A DNA stretch of 64,000 nucleotides, from contig CP136068.1 of assembly GCA_032622095.1 (NCBI GenBank), positions 3,573,314 through 3,637,313 of the forward strand, given 5' to 3'. Below, in pieces: positions 9,641 through 21,638 of this stretch. This stretch comes from Siphonodentalium dalli. Taxonomy: Eukaryota > Mollusca > Scaphopoda > Gadilida > Siphonodentaliidae. A program made the translations under genes and the position numbers. Every line of letters starts with the position of its first letter. The stretch's first letter is position 1. The notes below the pieces were generated by a model. It searched no databases. It saw only the letters and a list, made by a program, of their open reading frames with translations, and had not been told where the DNA came from.

Positions 9641-12600
9641 GGTAACCCTTCGAGTTTAATGGTTGAGAAGAACATCATTTACATCGTGTGATGTTAACAG
9701 TGTGCGTATGGAACACATGTAATTGTAACAGTGGGATTGTACTCCAAGCCTAGGTAACCCTTCGAGTTTAATGGTTGAGAAGAACATCATTTACATCGTG
9801 TGATGTTAACAGTGTGCGTATGTAACACATGTAATTGTAACAGTGGGATTGTACTCCAAGCCTAGGTAACTCTTCGAGTTTAATGGTTGAGAAGAACATC
9901 ATTTACATCGTGTGATGTTAACAGTGTGCGTATGGAACACATGTAATTGTAACAGTGGGATTGTACTCCGAGCATAGGTAACCCTTCGAGTTTAATGGTT
10001 GAGAAGAACATCATATACATCGTGTGATGTTAACAGTGTGCGTATGGAACACATGTAATTGTAACAGTGGGATTGTACTCCAAGCCTAGGTAACCCTTCA
10101 AGTTTAATGGTTGAGAAGAACATCATTTACATCGTGTGATGTTAACAGTGTGCGTATGGAACACATGTAATTGTAACAGTGGGATTGTACTCAAAGCCTA
10201 GGTAACCCTTCGAGTTTAATGGTTGAGAAGAACATCATTTACATCGTGTGATGTTAACAGTGTGCGTATGGAACACATGTAATTGTAACAGTGGGATTGT
10301 ACTCCAAGCCTAGGTAACCCTTCAAGTTTAATGGTTGAGAAGAACATCATTTACATCGTGTGATGTTAACAGTGTGCGTATGGAACACATGTAATTGTAA
10401 CAGTGGGATTGTACTCCAAGCCTAGGTAACCCTTCGAGTTTAATGGTTGAGAAGAACATCATTTACATCGTGTGATGTTAACAGTGTGCGTATGGAACAC
10501 ATGTAATTGTAACAGTGGGATTGTACTCCGAGCCTAGGTAACCCTTCGAGTTTAATGGTTGAGAAGAACATCATTTATATCGTGTGATGTTAACAGTGTG
10601 CGTATGGAACACATGTAATTGTAACAGTGGGATTGTACTCCAAGCCTAGGTAACCCTTCGAGTTTAATGGTTGAGAAGAACATCATTTACATCGTGTGAT
10701 ATTAACAGTGTGCGTATGTAACACATGTAATTGTAACAGTGGGATTGTACTCCAAGCCTGGTAACCCTTCGAGTTTAATGGTTGAGAAGAATATCATTTA
10801 CATCGTGTGATGTTAACAGTGTGCGTATGTAACACATGTAATTGTAACAGTGGGATTGTACTCCAAGCCTGGTAACCCTTCGAGTTTAATGGTTGAGAAG
10901 AATATCATTTACATCGTGTGATGTTAACAGTGTGCGTATGGAACACATGTAATTGTGACAGTGGGATTGTACTCCAAGCCTAGGTAACCCTTCGAGTTTA
11001 ATGGTTGAGAAGAATATCATTTACATCGTGTGATGTTAACAGTGTGCGTATGGCACACATGTAATTGTGACAGTGGGATTGTACTCCAAGCCTAGGTAAC
11101 CCTTCGAGTTTAATGGTTGAGAAGAATATCATTTACATCGTGTGATGTTAACAGTGTGCGTATGGAACACATGTAATTGTGACAGTGGGATTGTACTCCA
11201 AGCCTAGGTAACCCTTCGAGTTTAATGGTTGAGAAGAATATCATTTACATCGTGTGATGTTAACAGTGTGCGTATGGAACACATGTAATTGTGACAGTGG
11301 GATTGTACTCCAAGCCTAGGTAACCCTTCGAGTTTAATGGTTGAGAAGAATATCATTTACATCGTGTGATGTTAACAGTGTGCGTATGGAACACATGTAA
11401 TTGTGACAGTGGGATTGTACTCCAAGCCTAGGTAACCCTTCGAGTTTAATGGTTGAGAAGAATATCATTTACATCGTGTGATGTTAACAGTGTGCGTATG
11501 GAACACATGTAATTGTAACAGTGAGATTGTACTCCAAGCCTAGGTAACCCTTCGAGTTTAATGGTTGAGAAGAATATCATTTACATCGTGTGATGTTAAC
11601 AGTGTGCGTATGGAACACATGTAATTGTAACATTGGGATTGTACTCCAAGCCTAGGTAACCCTTCGAGTTTAATGGTTGAGAAGAACATCATTTACATCG
11701 TGTGATGTTAACAGTGTGCGTATGTAACACAGTGGGATTGTACTCCAAGCCTAGGTAACCCTTCGAGTTTAATGGTTGAGAAGAACATCATTTACATCGT
11801 GTGATGTTAACAGTGTGCGTATGGAACACATGTAATTGTAACAGTGGGATTGTACTCCGAGCCTAGGTAACCCTTCGAGTTTAATGGTTGAGAAGAACAT
11901 CATTTATATCGTGTGATGTTAACAGTGTGCGTATGGAACACATGTAATTGTAACAGTGGGATTGTACTCCAAGCCTAGGTAACCCTTCGAGTTTAATGGT
12001 TGAGAAGAACATCATTTACATCGTGTGATATTAACAGTGTGCGTATGTAACACATGTAATTGTAACAGTGGGATTGTACTCCAAGCCTGGTAACCCTTCG
12101 AGTTTAATGGTTGAGAAGAATATCATTTACATCGTGTGATGTTAACAGTGTGCGTATGTAACACATGTAATTGTAACAGTGGGATTGTACTCCAAGCCTG
12201 GTAACCCTTCGAGTTTAATGGTTGAGAAGAATATCATTTACATCGTGTGATGTTAACAGTGTGCGTATGGAACACATGTAATTGTGACAGTGGGATTGTA
12301 CTCCAAGCCTAGGTAACCCTTCGAGTTTAATGGTTGAGAAGAATATCATTTACATCGTGTGATGTTAACAGTGTGCGTATGGAACACATGTAATTGTGAC
12401 AGTGGGATTGTACTCCAAGCCTAGGTAACCCTTCGAGTTTAATGGTTGAGAAGAATATCATTTACATCGTGTGATGTTAACAGTGTGCGTATGGAACACA
12501 TGTAATTGTGACAGTGGGATTGTACTCCAAGCCTAGGTAACCCTTCGAGTTTAATGGTTGAGAAGAATATCATTTACATCGTGTGATGTTAACAGTGTGC

Positions 12601-13216
12601 GTATGGAACACATGTAATTGTGACAGTGGGATTGTACTCCAAGCCTAGGTAACCCTTCGAGTTTAATGGTTGAGAAGAATATCATTTACATCGTGTGATG
12701 TTAACAGTGTGCGTATGGAACACATGTAATTGTAACAGTGAGATTGTACTCCAAGCCTAGGTAACCCTTCGAGTTTAATGGTTGAGAAGAATATCATTTA
12801 CATCGTGTGATGTTAACAGTGTGCGTATGGAACACATGTAATTGTAACATTGGGATTGTACTCCAAGCCTAGGTAACCCTTCGAGTTTAATGGTTGAGAA
12901 GAACATCATTTACATCGGTGGTGTTAACAGTGTGCGTATGTAACACATGTAATTGTAACAGTGGGATTGTACTCCAAGCCTAGGTAACCCTTCGAGTTTA
13001 ATGGCTGAGAAGAACATCATTTACATCGTGTGATGTTAACAGTGTGCGTATGGAACACATGTAATTGTAACAGTGGGATTGTACTCCAAGCCTAGGTAAC
13101 CCTTCGAGTTTAATGGTTGAGAAGAACATCATTTACATCGTGTGATGTTAACAGTGTGCGTATGGAACACATGTAATTGTAACAGTGAGATTGTACTCCA
13201 AGCCTAGGTAACCCTT
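9628..13216. repeat. Satellite array, 112-bp unit, about 32 copies
   Basis: TAGGTAAC starts at 9639, 9751 and 9863, and continues at 112-base steps to about 13205. Each unit contains a small hairpin (ACATC-GTGT-GATGT), GTTAAC and ACACATGT. Units differ at few sites (AACATC/AATATC, GTAACAG/GTGACAG, GGAACAC/GTAACAC). Blocks of variant units recur 1329 bases apart. One unit near 11730 has a 13-base deletion. The right end runs into a MITE fragment at 13209. Confidence 0.97.
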
Positions 13217-13290
13217 CCATGACTCGAGCTCCTTTAAAAACCCTGAGCCAATACATTGGTTTAATAATATTTACCTTGACATTGGGAGCA
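13209..13290. mobile_element. Fragment of the TTAA-type MITE
   Basis: AACCCTTCCATGACTCGAGCT, then a 'gagccaatacattgg' block and an 'aatatttaccttgac' block, match in order the family seen at 14757 and 21377. The element is cut short on the right. Confidence 0.6.
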
Positions 13291-14240
13291 AGTTTCATTG
13301 GAGAGTTGACTCCGGTTTCAAATAATTTATTCCATGGATGTCATCAGACAAAGTTAATTAGAATGTAAAACCGAAAAAAAAATGAAAAAAAAATGATTGA
13401 ACACTCTGTGAACATCCAGACCAAATTTCATTGAGATTCGTCAACTGGTGGTGGAGATATCTGCTTAGATGGACAAAAAAAACATTTCCAGATAAAGATA
13501 AATAACTCTAGAACGGAAAATCTGGAAAAAACGATTGACCACACCATTGAATATCCTCATTCAGATCCGACAACTGGTGTTTGAGATATCTGGACAGCTG
13601 GAAAAATAGAGTGATAGATGTCCGGACGGACAGATGGATGGACGAGGTCAATCCAGTATACCCCCCATTCTCTTCGAGAGTTTAGTTATAATTATTCTTA
13701 TTCACTTAAATTTCACCAAAGGCACTTCTCGATTCAAAATTGTTATTTTCTTGTCGAGAATATAAATCAAAATCAAAATAGATTTAGTACAAAACAAGAG
13801 ATGGACTGTCGTCCGGTGCATACACCCTTGTGCCATACCACCTAGTGTGGACATATATATAACCTATGACTGATATACTCGGACAGATGGACCCAAAAAT
13901 CAGCATTTTCATATAAACAAAGATGAAAAACCTAAAAAAAAAAAACAATTCAACATGACGTGAACATCCATATAAAATTTTCATTGAGAAACGAGCATTA
14001 CTTTTCAAATTATGGCCTGAACAGACATCGGACAGACCTAAAAGCCAACATTTCCTGATAAACAAAGATGAACTGTAAAATCCGAAAATAAATTATTGAA
14101 TCCTCCAAATTTCATTGAGATCCGAGTACTACTGTTCAAGTTATGACATGAACAGACATTGGATGGACAGACGCACACACGGATGAATGGATGGACAGGC
14201 AAAACAGCATCCCCCCTTTTAATTTAAAAAGGGGGTATAA
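13291..14240. repeat. Diverged dispersed repeats with GGACAGA-rich tails
   Basis: Four or more diverged copies of a block containing 'aaatttcattgagat', a 'caactggt' or 'caagttatg' segment and a tail of GGACGGACAGA-type repeats. The last tail ends in a hairpin (CCCCCCTTTT...AAAAAGGGGG, about 14210-14235). This looks like a non-coding dispersed element, repeatedly inserted or tandemly duplicated. The family name is not known to me. Confidence 0.6.
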
Positions 14241-14723
14241 TAATAACCCTGAAAACAGACACCTTCAACATTTTTCTTCAGGATGGGACTAAAAACCTCA
14301 ACCTTTTGATAGAAGAATATAAATTTATTTTAAAAATAATACATGAATAATCAACAAAAATCAACAAAGACACTAAAACATATTAAAGATTTGGAAGGCG
14401 TTTGAGGTCGGTTCAGATGGAAAATTATACAAAGTCACTAAAACATATTAAAGATTTGGAAGGCGTTTGAGGTCGGTTCAGATGGAAGGCGTTTGAGGTC
14501 GGTACAGCTATGCTCGGCCTTCAGGTTTTTAAAAAACTTATTATCTTTCCCACCAATGAATACAAATCATCCTGCTCTTGTATTAAATGTGTTTCTGTCT
14601 GTTGTCTGCTTTTATTACTTGAACACACCTCCAAATGAATAATAGACTATTCCAATGTAACTTTTACAATTGAATGGGAGAATCCATTCAGTATAGAAAG
14701 GGTTAAATAAATTTGGTGTAATA
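14241..14723. other. Non-coding; one 70-bp tandem duplication
   Basis: A block beginning CACTAAAACATATTAAAG is present at about 14370 and 14436, with part of it again at about 14485. A GGGAGAATCCATT segment near 14675 recurs as a palindrome near 29690. Nothing else recognised. Confidence 0.5.
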
Positions 14724-14756
14724 TTAACCTTTCCATGATTGGAGTTACCTCCCTTA

Positions 14757-15025
14757 TTAACCTTTCAATGGCTGGAGCTTCCTGAAATATTGCAAGAACC
14801 CTGTGACAATGCATTCTCTTATATATTCGAGTCTCCAATACTGAGCTTTGCACACATAATAGAATAGATTGGCCTAACAATATTTAGCTCAACCTTGAAA
14901 GTCAGTGTATTATCTTATACATGAGAGGCTCCCTATGGACACTGAGATACATTGTACATAATAGAATGCACTGGCACAGGATCTTTAATGCTGCTCCAGC
15001 GCAGCTCTCATCATCAAAGGGTTAA
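14757..15025. mobile_element. TTAA-type MITE, complete copy
   Basis: It starts TTAACCTTTC and ends AAAGGGTTAA, with inverted ends and internal palindromic blocks (ATTCTCTTATATA... and ...ATAATAGAATGCACTGG). TTAA at both edges is the target duplication typical of piggyBac-type transposons, so this is probably a non-autonomous derivative (inference). It has no coding capacity. It is inverted relative to the copies at 21377 and 29127. Confidence 0.7.
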
Positions 15026-15065
15026 AGTGTTTATTGCACTTTCATTCTCTTATATATGAGAGTCT

Positions 15066-15226
15066 CCCATACAATATTTACCTTGACCTTGAAAGTCAGT
15101 GTATTATCTTATATATGTGAGGCTCCCTTTGGACGCTGAGATGCATTGTACATAATAGAATGCACTGGCACAGGATCTTTAATGCTGCTCCAGCGCAGCT
15201 CTCATCATCAAAGGGTTAAAGTATTT
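15066..15226. mobile_element. Partial second copy of the adjacent MITE
   Basis: Repeats about 160 bases of the right half of the 14757 element (from 'acaatattta' through the CAAAGGGTTAA end) in the same orientation. It is either a tandem partial duplication or the residue of a neighbouring insertion. Confidence 0.7.
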
Positions 15227-16433
15227 ATTGCATTTTTATCCACAAAACATAATGAGATATGGTATACCATACACACAGAATACTATATACCATCAACCTT
15301 CGGCTTTTTCTTGCATGACAAAAACTCTTGTTCCAGGACAAAAATATCACAACTTGGAGTCAGCTGTCAACCATGTGAACTCCTGAAAGTAGACAATTTA
15401 TTAATGGCTGTTAGAATATAGGATAGGCCTATCGGTAGGTGGGGTTCACACTGTTATAGGCCAAATTTGTTTACTATAAAATTGGAAATCTAATTCAAAA
15501 TCCCAAATTGATTTTGTAAAGGGGGGGGGCGACACAACAATCAAATTTATAGTATGATCATCTGTTAATTGATTAGGTGATACAGCTTAATGGATAACAA
15601 AAGGCACTCATGGCAGCGAGCTACCAAACAATGTAATAAAACATTAATGAGGATTAACACTAATGAATCCTTTGTCTGTTATAAGGCTGAATGGTAGATG
15701 GTGGGTAGTGGTATATTGTCAAGTAACAATGGTGGGATTAAAGAAATCTAGACAGGGTATTTGAAGGTATTTTATATAATTATATAGAATGTAACATGTT
15801 AAATAAAACAAAAATATTCATTAATTGTGAGGTCAGATAAAGAGGATTTAATTTGGCCAAAGTTTTTTTAATTTGGCCAAAACAAATCAGAATTTGCAAA
15901 CAATTTGGCCAAAAGATTTTTCGACCCAGCGTGTACTGTCGGTAGGGACGTGGTGTATGGGTGGGGTTGGAATGGCTTCAGATACCTGATAATACGATGT
16001 ATTTTGGAGCTTCCTCTTTCAAATAGTATATAATATGGCAGTATTTTATATAATGTGATCTGGGTGTTCGAATGTGGACGATGGACGGTCACCATGCATG
16101 TTCCCTGTAATTTATGATCACCGACAACTCAGCACGACTTTTACGCTTGAGTCGCTGTTCACGAAATAAACAATATTCGATATTGGCCTACTTACAATCA
16201 TTCTGAATTTGGTCGCCGACATTAAAGGCGTTGGTTTATTTTAGATTAAACATATTTTATTTGTTCATAATGAATATGACAAAAGGGATTGGAGGACAAG
16301 TGCTATAATCACTTACAATACCCTCCTCTCTCTTGGTTTATTTCCGCCGTCAATTGTGCAGCATTAAAGACCCTGAGCCAGTGCCTCGCAAACAGGAAGA
16401 TTCAGCAGACGGCATTTACTACTAACCCTTTAA
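15227..16433. other. Non-coding, nothing firm
   Basis: Contains a nine-base G run near 15520, three AATTTGGCCAAA copies at 15850-15912 and a MITE-like fragment (GCAGCATTAAAGACCCTGAGCCAGTGC, in part) at about 16360-16390 that leads into the next array. No exon was recognised. Confidence 0.4.
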
Positions 16434-19400
16434 TGGAGCCTGGGTCCATGTGAGGCTCCATATGGGAGTGTTATATAAACTGTTCTCGACATCTGCTTTA
16501 TGGAGCCCCAGACAGAGAGAACAATGCACTGATGACTGTCGTCTGCTTGGGTCCATGTGAGGCTCCATATGGGAGTGTTATATAAACGTTTATTGAGCCC
16601 CAGACAGAGAGAACAATACACTGATGACTCGTCTGCTTGGGTCCATGTGAGGCTCCATACGGGAGTGTTATATAAACTGTTCTCGGCATCTGCTTTATGG
16701 AGCCCCAGACAGAGAGAACAATACACTGATGACTGTCGTCTGCTTGGGTCCATGTGAGGCTCCATACAGGAGTGTTATATAACCCTTTATTGAGCCCCAG
16801 ACAGAGAGAACAATGCACTGATGACTCGTCTGCTTGGGTCCATGTGAGGCTCCATATGGGAGTGTTATATAAACTGTTCTCGACATCTGCTTTATTGAGC
16901 CCCAGACAGAGAGAACAATGCACTGATGACTGTCGTCTGCTTGGGTCCATGTGAGGCTCCATATGGGAGTGTTATATAAACGTTTCTCGACATCTGCTTT
17001 ATAGAGCCCCAGACAGAGAGAACAATGCACTGATGACTCGTCTGCTTGGGTCCATGTGAGGCTCCATATGGGAGTGTTATATAAACGTTTCTCGACATCT
17101 GCTTTATAGAGCCCCAGACAGAGAGAACAATGCACTGATGACTGTCGTCTGCTTGGGTCCATGTGAGGCTCCATATGGGAGTGTTATATAAACGTTTCTC
17201 GACATCTGCTTTATTGAGCCCCAGCCAGAGAGAACAATACACTGATGATTGTCGTCTGCTTGGGTCCATGTGGGGCTCCATATGGGAGTGTTATATAAAC
17301 TGTTCTCGACATCTGCTTTATAGAGCCCCAGACAGAGAGAACAATGCACTGATGACTCGTCTGCTTGGGTCCATGTGAGGCTCCATATGGGAGTGTTATA
17401 TAACCCTTTATGGAGCCCCAGACAGAGAGAACAATGCACTGATGACTGTCGTCTGCTTGGGTCCGTGTGAGGCTCCATACGGGAGTGTTATATAACCCTT
17501 TATGGAGCCCCAGACAGAGAGAACAATGCACTGATGACTGTCGTCTGCTTGGGTCCATATGAGGCTCCATACGGGAGTGTTATATAAACTGTTTTCGACA
17601 TCTGCTTTATAGAGCCCCAGCCAGAGAGAACAATGCACTGATGACTCGTCTGCTTGGGTCCATGTGAGGCTCCATATGGGAGTGTTATATAAACTGTTCT
17701 CGACATCTGCTTTATTGAGCCCCAGACAGAGAGAACAATGCACTGATGACTGTCGTCTGCTTGGGTCCATGTGAGGCTCCATATGGGAGTGTTATATAAA
17801 CGTTTATTGAGCCACAAACAGTGAGAACAATACACTGATGACTGTCGTCTGCTTGGGTTCATGTGAGGCTCCATATGGGAGTGTTATATAAACGTTTATT
17901 GAGCCACAAACAGTGAGAACAATACACTGATGACTGTCGTCTGCTTGGGTTCATGTGAGGCTCCATATGGGAGTGTTATATAAACTGTTCTCGACATCTG
18001 CTTTATTGAGCCCCAGACAGAGAGAACAATGCACTGATGACTGTCGTCTGCTTGGGTCCATGTGAGGCTCCATATGGGAGTGTTATATAAACGTTTATTG
18101 AGCCACAAACAGTGAGAACAATACACTGATGACTGTCGTCTGCTTGGGTCCATGTGAGGCTCCATATGGGAGTGTTATATAAACGTTTATTGAGCCACAA
18201 ACAGTGAGAACAATACACTGATGACTGTCGTCTGCTTGGGTCCATGTGAGGCTCCATATGGGAGTGTTATATAAACGTTTATTGAGCCACAAACAGAGAG
18301 AACAATGCACTGATGATTGTCGTCTGCTTGGGTCCATGTGAGGCTCCATATGGGAGTGTTATATAAACGTTTCTCGACATCTGCTTTATAGAGCCCCAGA
18401 CAGAGAGAACAATGCACTGATGACTGTCGTCTGCTTGGGTCCATGTGAGGCTCCATATGGGAGTGTTATATAAACTGTTCTCGACATCTGCTTTATTGAG
18501 CCCCAGACAGAGATAACAATGCACTGATGACTGTCGTCTGCTTGGGTCCGTGTGAGGCTCCATACGGGAGTGTTATATAACCCTTTATGGAGCCCCAGAC
18601 AGAGAGAACAATGCACTGATGACTGTCGTCTGCTTGGGTCCATATGAGGCTCCATACGGGAGTGTTATATAAACTGTTTTCGACATCTGCTTTATAGAGC
18701 CCCAGCCAGAGAGAACAATGCACTGATGACTCGTCTGCTTGGGTCCATGTGAGGCTCCATATGGGAGTGTTATATAAACTGTTCTCGACATCTGCTTTAT
18801 TGAGCCCCAGACAGAGAGAACAATGCACTGATGACTGTCGTCTGCTTGGGTCCATGTGAGGCTCCATATGGGAGTGTTATATAAACGTTTATTGAGCCAC
18901 AAACAGAGAGAACAATACACTGATGACTGTCGTCTGCTTGGGTTCATGTGAGGCTCCATATGGGAGTGTTATATAAACGTTTATTGAGCCACAAACAGAG
19001 AGAACAATACACTGATGACTGTCGTCTGCTTGGGTCCATGTGAGGCTCCATATGGGAGTGTTATATAAACGTTTATTGAGCCACAAACAGTGAGAACAAT
19101 ACACTGATGACTGTCGTCTGCTTGGGTCCATGTGAGGCTCCATACGGGAGTGTTATATAAACTGTTCACGACATCTGCTTTATTGACCCCCATACAGAGA
19201 GAACAATGTACTGATGACTGTCGTCTGCTTGGGTCCATGTGAGGCTCCATATGGGAGTGTTATATAAACGTTTATTGCGCTACAAACAGTGAGAACAATA
19301 CACTGATGACTGTCGTCTGCTTGGGTCCATGTGAGGCTCCATACGGGAGTGTTATATAAACTGTTCTCGACATCTGCTTTATGGAGCCCCAGACAGAGAG

Positions 19401-20575
19401 AACAATGCACTGATGACTGTCGTCTGCTTGGGTCCATGTGAGGCTCCATACGGGAGTGTTATATAACCCTTTATCGAGCCCCAGACAGAGATAACAATGC
19501 ACTGATGACTGTCGTCTGCTTGGGTCCATGTGAGGCTCCATATGGGAGTGTTATATTGTCCCGGTGTCCTTTCATGACAGGATCTTTATGGAGCCCCAGA
19601 CAGAGAGAACAATGCACTGATGACTGTCGTCTGCTTGGGTTCATGTGAGGCTCCATATGGGTATGTTATATAAACTGTTCTCGACATCTGCTTTATTGAG
19701 CCCCAGACAGAGAGAACAATGCACTGATGACTGTCGTCTGCTTGGGTCCATGTGAGGCTCCATATGGGAGTGTTATATAAACTGTTCTCGACATCTGCTT
19801 TATTGAGCCCCAGATAGTGAGAACAATGCACTGATGACTGTCGTCTGCTTGGGTCCCTGTGAGGCTCCATATGGGAGTGTTATATATACGTTTATTGAGC
19901 CACAGACAGAGAAAACAATGCACTGATGACTGTCGTCTGCTTGGGTCCATGTGAGGCTCCATACGGGAGTGTTATATAAACGTTTATTGAGCCACAGACA
20001 TAGAGAACAATGCACTGATGACTGTCGTCTGCTTGGGTCCATGTGAGGCTCCATATGGGAGTGTTATATAAACGTTTATTGAGCCACAGACAGAGAGAAC
20101 AATGCACTGATGACTGTCGTCTGCTTGGGTCCATGTGAGGCTCCATACGGGAGTGTTATATAAACGTTTATTGAGCCACAGACAGAGAGAACAATGCACT
20201 GATGACTGTCGTCTGCTTGGGTCCATGTGAGGCTCCATACGGGAGTGTTATATAAACGTTTATTGAGCCACAGACAGAGAGAACAATACACTGATGATTG
20301 TCGTCTGCTTGGGTCCATGTGGGGCTCCATATGGGAGTGTTATATAAACTGTTCTCGACATCTGCTTTATTGAGCCCCAGACAGAGAGAACAATGCACTG
20401 ATGACTCGTCTGCTTGGGTTCATGTGAGGCTCCATATGGGAGTGTTATATAACCCTTTATGGAGCCCCATACAGAGAGAACAATGCACTGATGACTGTCG
20501 TCTGCTTGGGTCCATGTGAGGCTCCATATGGGAGTGTTATATAAACTGTTTTCGACATCTGCATGGAGACAGGCG
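16434..20575. repeat. Satellite array of interleaved 92- and 107-bp units, about 42 copies
   Basis: Every unit carries TGCTTGGGTCCATGTGAGGC, then GGAGTGTTATATAA, then one of several connectors: GTTTATTGAGCCAC (92 bp), TGTTCTCGACATCTGC (107 bp) or CCCTTTATGGAGCC, then AGAACAATGCACTGATGAC. Many overlapping open frames on both strands arise from the repetition and are not genes. The CCCTTTATGGAGCC connector resembles the TTAA-MITE end. Nearly identical blocks recur about 1085 bases apart (17408-17782 and 18493-18867). Confidence 0.96.
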
Positions 20576-20859
20576 ACATCGTACCAGCTAACAGGGACTC
20601 CGTTGATCTGCCGGAGGTCCCTGTTGTCGTCATCGAGGCGAGCGGAAGAAGGAAGCAAGAAACCACCCCTGCTGTTCCTGCCGCCTGCTTCGAGGTGGAA
20701 CTGGATAGCTTGCCACCACGGACACCGGAGTATCATCACATCCCGGTGTCCCCCAGGTCCGCCGCCAGCAACAACAACAACATCAGTGCAGGCTCCATAA
20801 AGTTGGCAGAAGATCTCCTCGCTGAAACAATTCGCCAAAGCCGACAGATTGATGACTGA
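20563..20859 (+). CDS. Unrecognised 98-residue ORF in a GC-rich insert
   Basis: The frame runs from ATG 20563 to TGA 20859 in sequence clearly richer in GC than its surroundings. The protein is acidic and proline-rich, has an asparagine run near residue 70, and ends in a probable helix (KLAEDLLAETIRQSRQIDD). A second plus-strand frame starting at 20849 continues with a very similar helical character (TETQRKNKEQEEQVLAILQQ) and a proline/serine tail. This suggests one longer C-terminal region split by a frameshift. A polyadenylation signal follows at 21034. The helix-plus-Q-rich tail resembles C-termini of transposon-derived DNA-binding proteins (weak inference). The opposite strand is also open (20904-20260), so coding status is uncertain. 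Confidence 0.4.
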   Translation: METGDIVPANRDSVDLPEVPVVVIEASGRRKQETTPAVPAACFEVELDSLPPRTPEYHHIPVSPRSAASNNNNISAGSIKLAEDLLAETIRQSRQIDD

Positions 20860-21121
20860 GACCCAAAGAAAGAACAAGGAACAAGAAGAGCAAGTCCTCG
20901 CCATCTTACAGCAACAACAGCAAAGACCTCCATCTCCTCAGTCATCAACGGAAAAAGCTCATCCAAAAAAAAATATAATAATAATCATCACAAAAATGCT
21001 TACTTTTTTTTGGTTTTTTTTGTATGTTTCACCAATAAAGGCAACAACATGAGGGATTAAGGGGAGGACCATTCGGTCCTTCCGACAATCCCGGGCTAGC
21101 CCCCCGAACCACTCATACTAC
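20860..21121 (+). other. 3' part of the GC-rich insert: frameshifted tail, polyA signal, hairpin
   Basis: Holds the out-of-frame continuation to about 21052, AATAAA at 21034-21039, and a hairpin AGGACC-ATTC-GGTCCT at 21065-21080 followed by CTAG at 21096. The satellite resumes at about 21122 with TATGCACTGATGATTG. The hairpin followed by CTAG recalls a Helitron 3' end. The spacing and the missing T after CTAG argue against it. Confidence 0.45.
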
Positions 21122-21376
21122 TATGCACTGATGATTGTCATCTGCTTGGGTCCATGTGGGGTTCCATACAAGAGTGTTATATAACCATTTATTGAGCTTC
21201 AGACAGAGAGAACAATGCACTGATGACAGTGGTCTGCTTGGGTCCATGTGAGGCGCCATACAGGAGTGTTATAAAACCCTTTCATGATGGAAGCTTTATG
21301 GAGCCTCAGACAGAGTGAACAATGTACTGATGACTGCCGTCTGCTTGGGTCCATGTGAGGCTCCATACAGGAGTGT
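21122..21376. repeat. Diverged outlying units of the 92/107-bp satellite
   Basis: Two to three more units carrying TGCTTGGGTCCATGTG and GGAGTGTTATA, more diverged than those in the main array, as expected at an array edge. The last GTGTTATAAACCCTTTCATGG merges directly into the MITE at 21377. Confidence 0.85.
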
Positions 21377-21638
21377 TATAAACCCTTTCATGGCGGGAGC
21401 TGCCATGGTGCAGCCTTAAAGACCCTGTGCCAGTGCATTCCCTCATATATGTGAGTCTCCCATAAGGAGCCTCGCATACATAAGATGCACTGGCTTATAA
21501 GGTTGAGGTAAATATTGTTAGACCAATGCATTCTTTTATATATGGATGGCGCCCTATAGGAGACTCGTATATATAAAACAATGCATTAACACAGGGTTTT
21601 CAAAAAATATCAGAAAGCTCCAGTCATGGAAGGGTTAA
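21377..21638. mobile_element. TTAA-type MITE, near-complete copy
   Basis: The left end AACCCTTTCATGGCGGGAGCT pairs with the right end AGCTCCAGTCATGGAAGGGTTAA (as inverted repeats). The interior contains paired ATTCTTTTATATA / TATATATAAAACAATGCATT blocks. There is no coding capacity. The left TTAA appears mutated to TTATAA. Confidence 0.7.

Noticed and set aside
9628-13216. CRISPR-like regular direct repeats
   Set aside because: The whole unit is repeated with no unique spacers, and the sequence is eukaryotic. The same applies to the 49-, 64- and 80-bp arrays.
16430-20904. Some 35 overlapping open frames on both strands, giving proteins of 60-214 residues
   Set aside because: They are translations of the 92/107-bp satellite in shifting frames. 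Units of non-multiple-of-three length keep several frames open, and the peptides have no domain.
21063-21097. Helitron 3' terminus (hairpin followed by CTAG)
   Set aside because: The hairpin-to-CTAG distance is longer than usual, the next base is C rather than T, and no matching 5' TC end was found.
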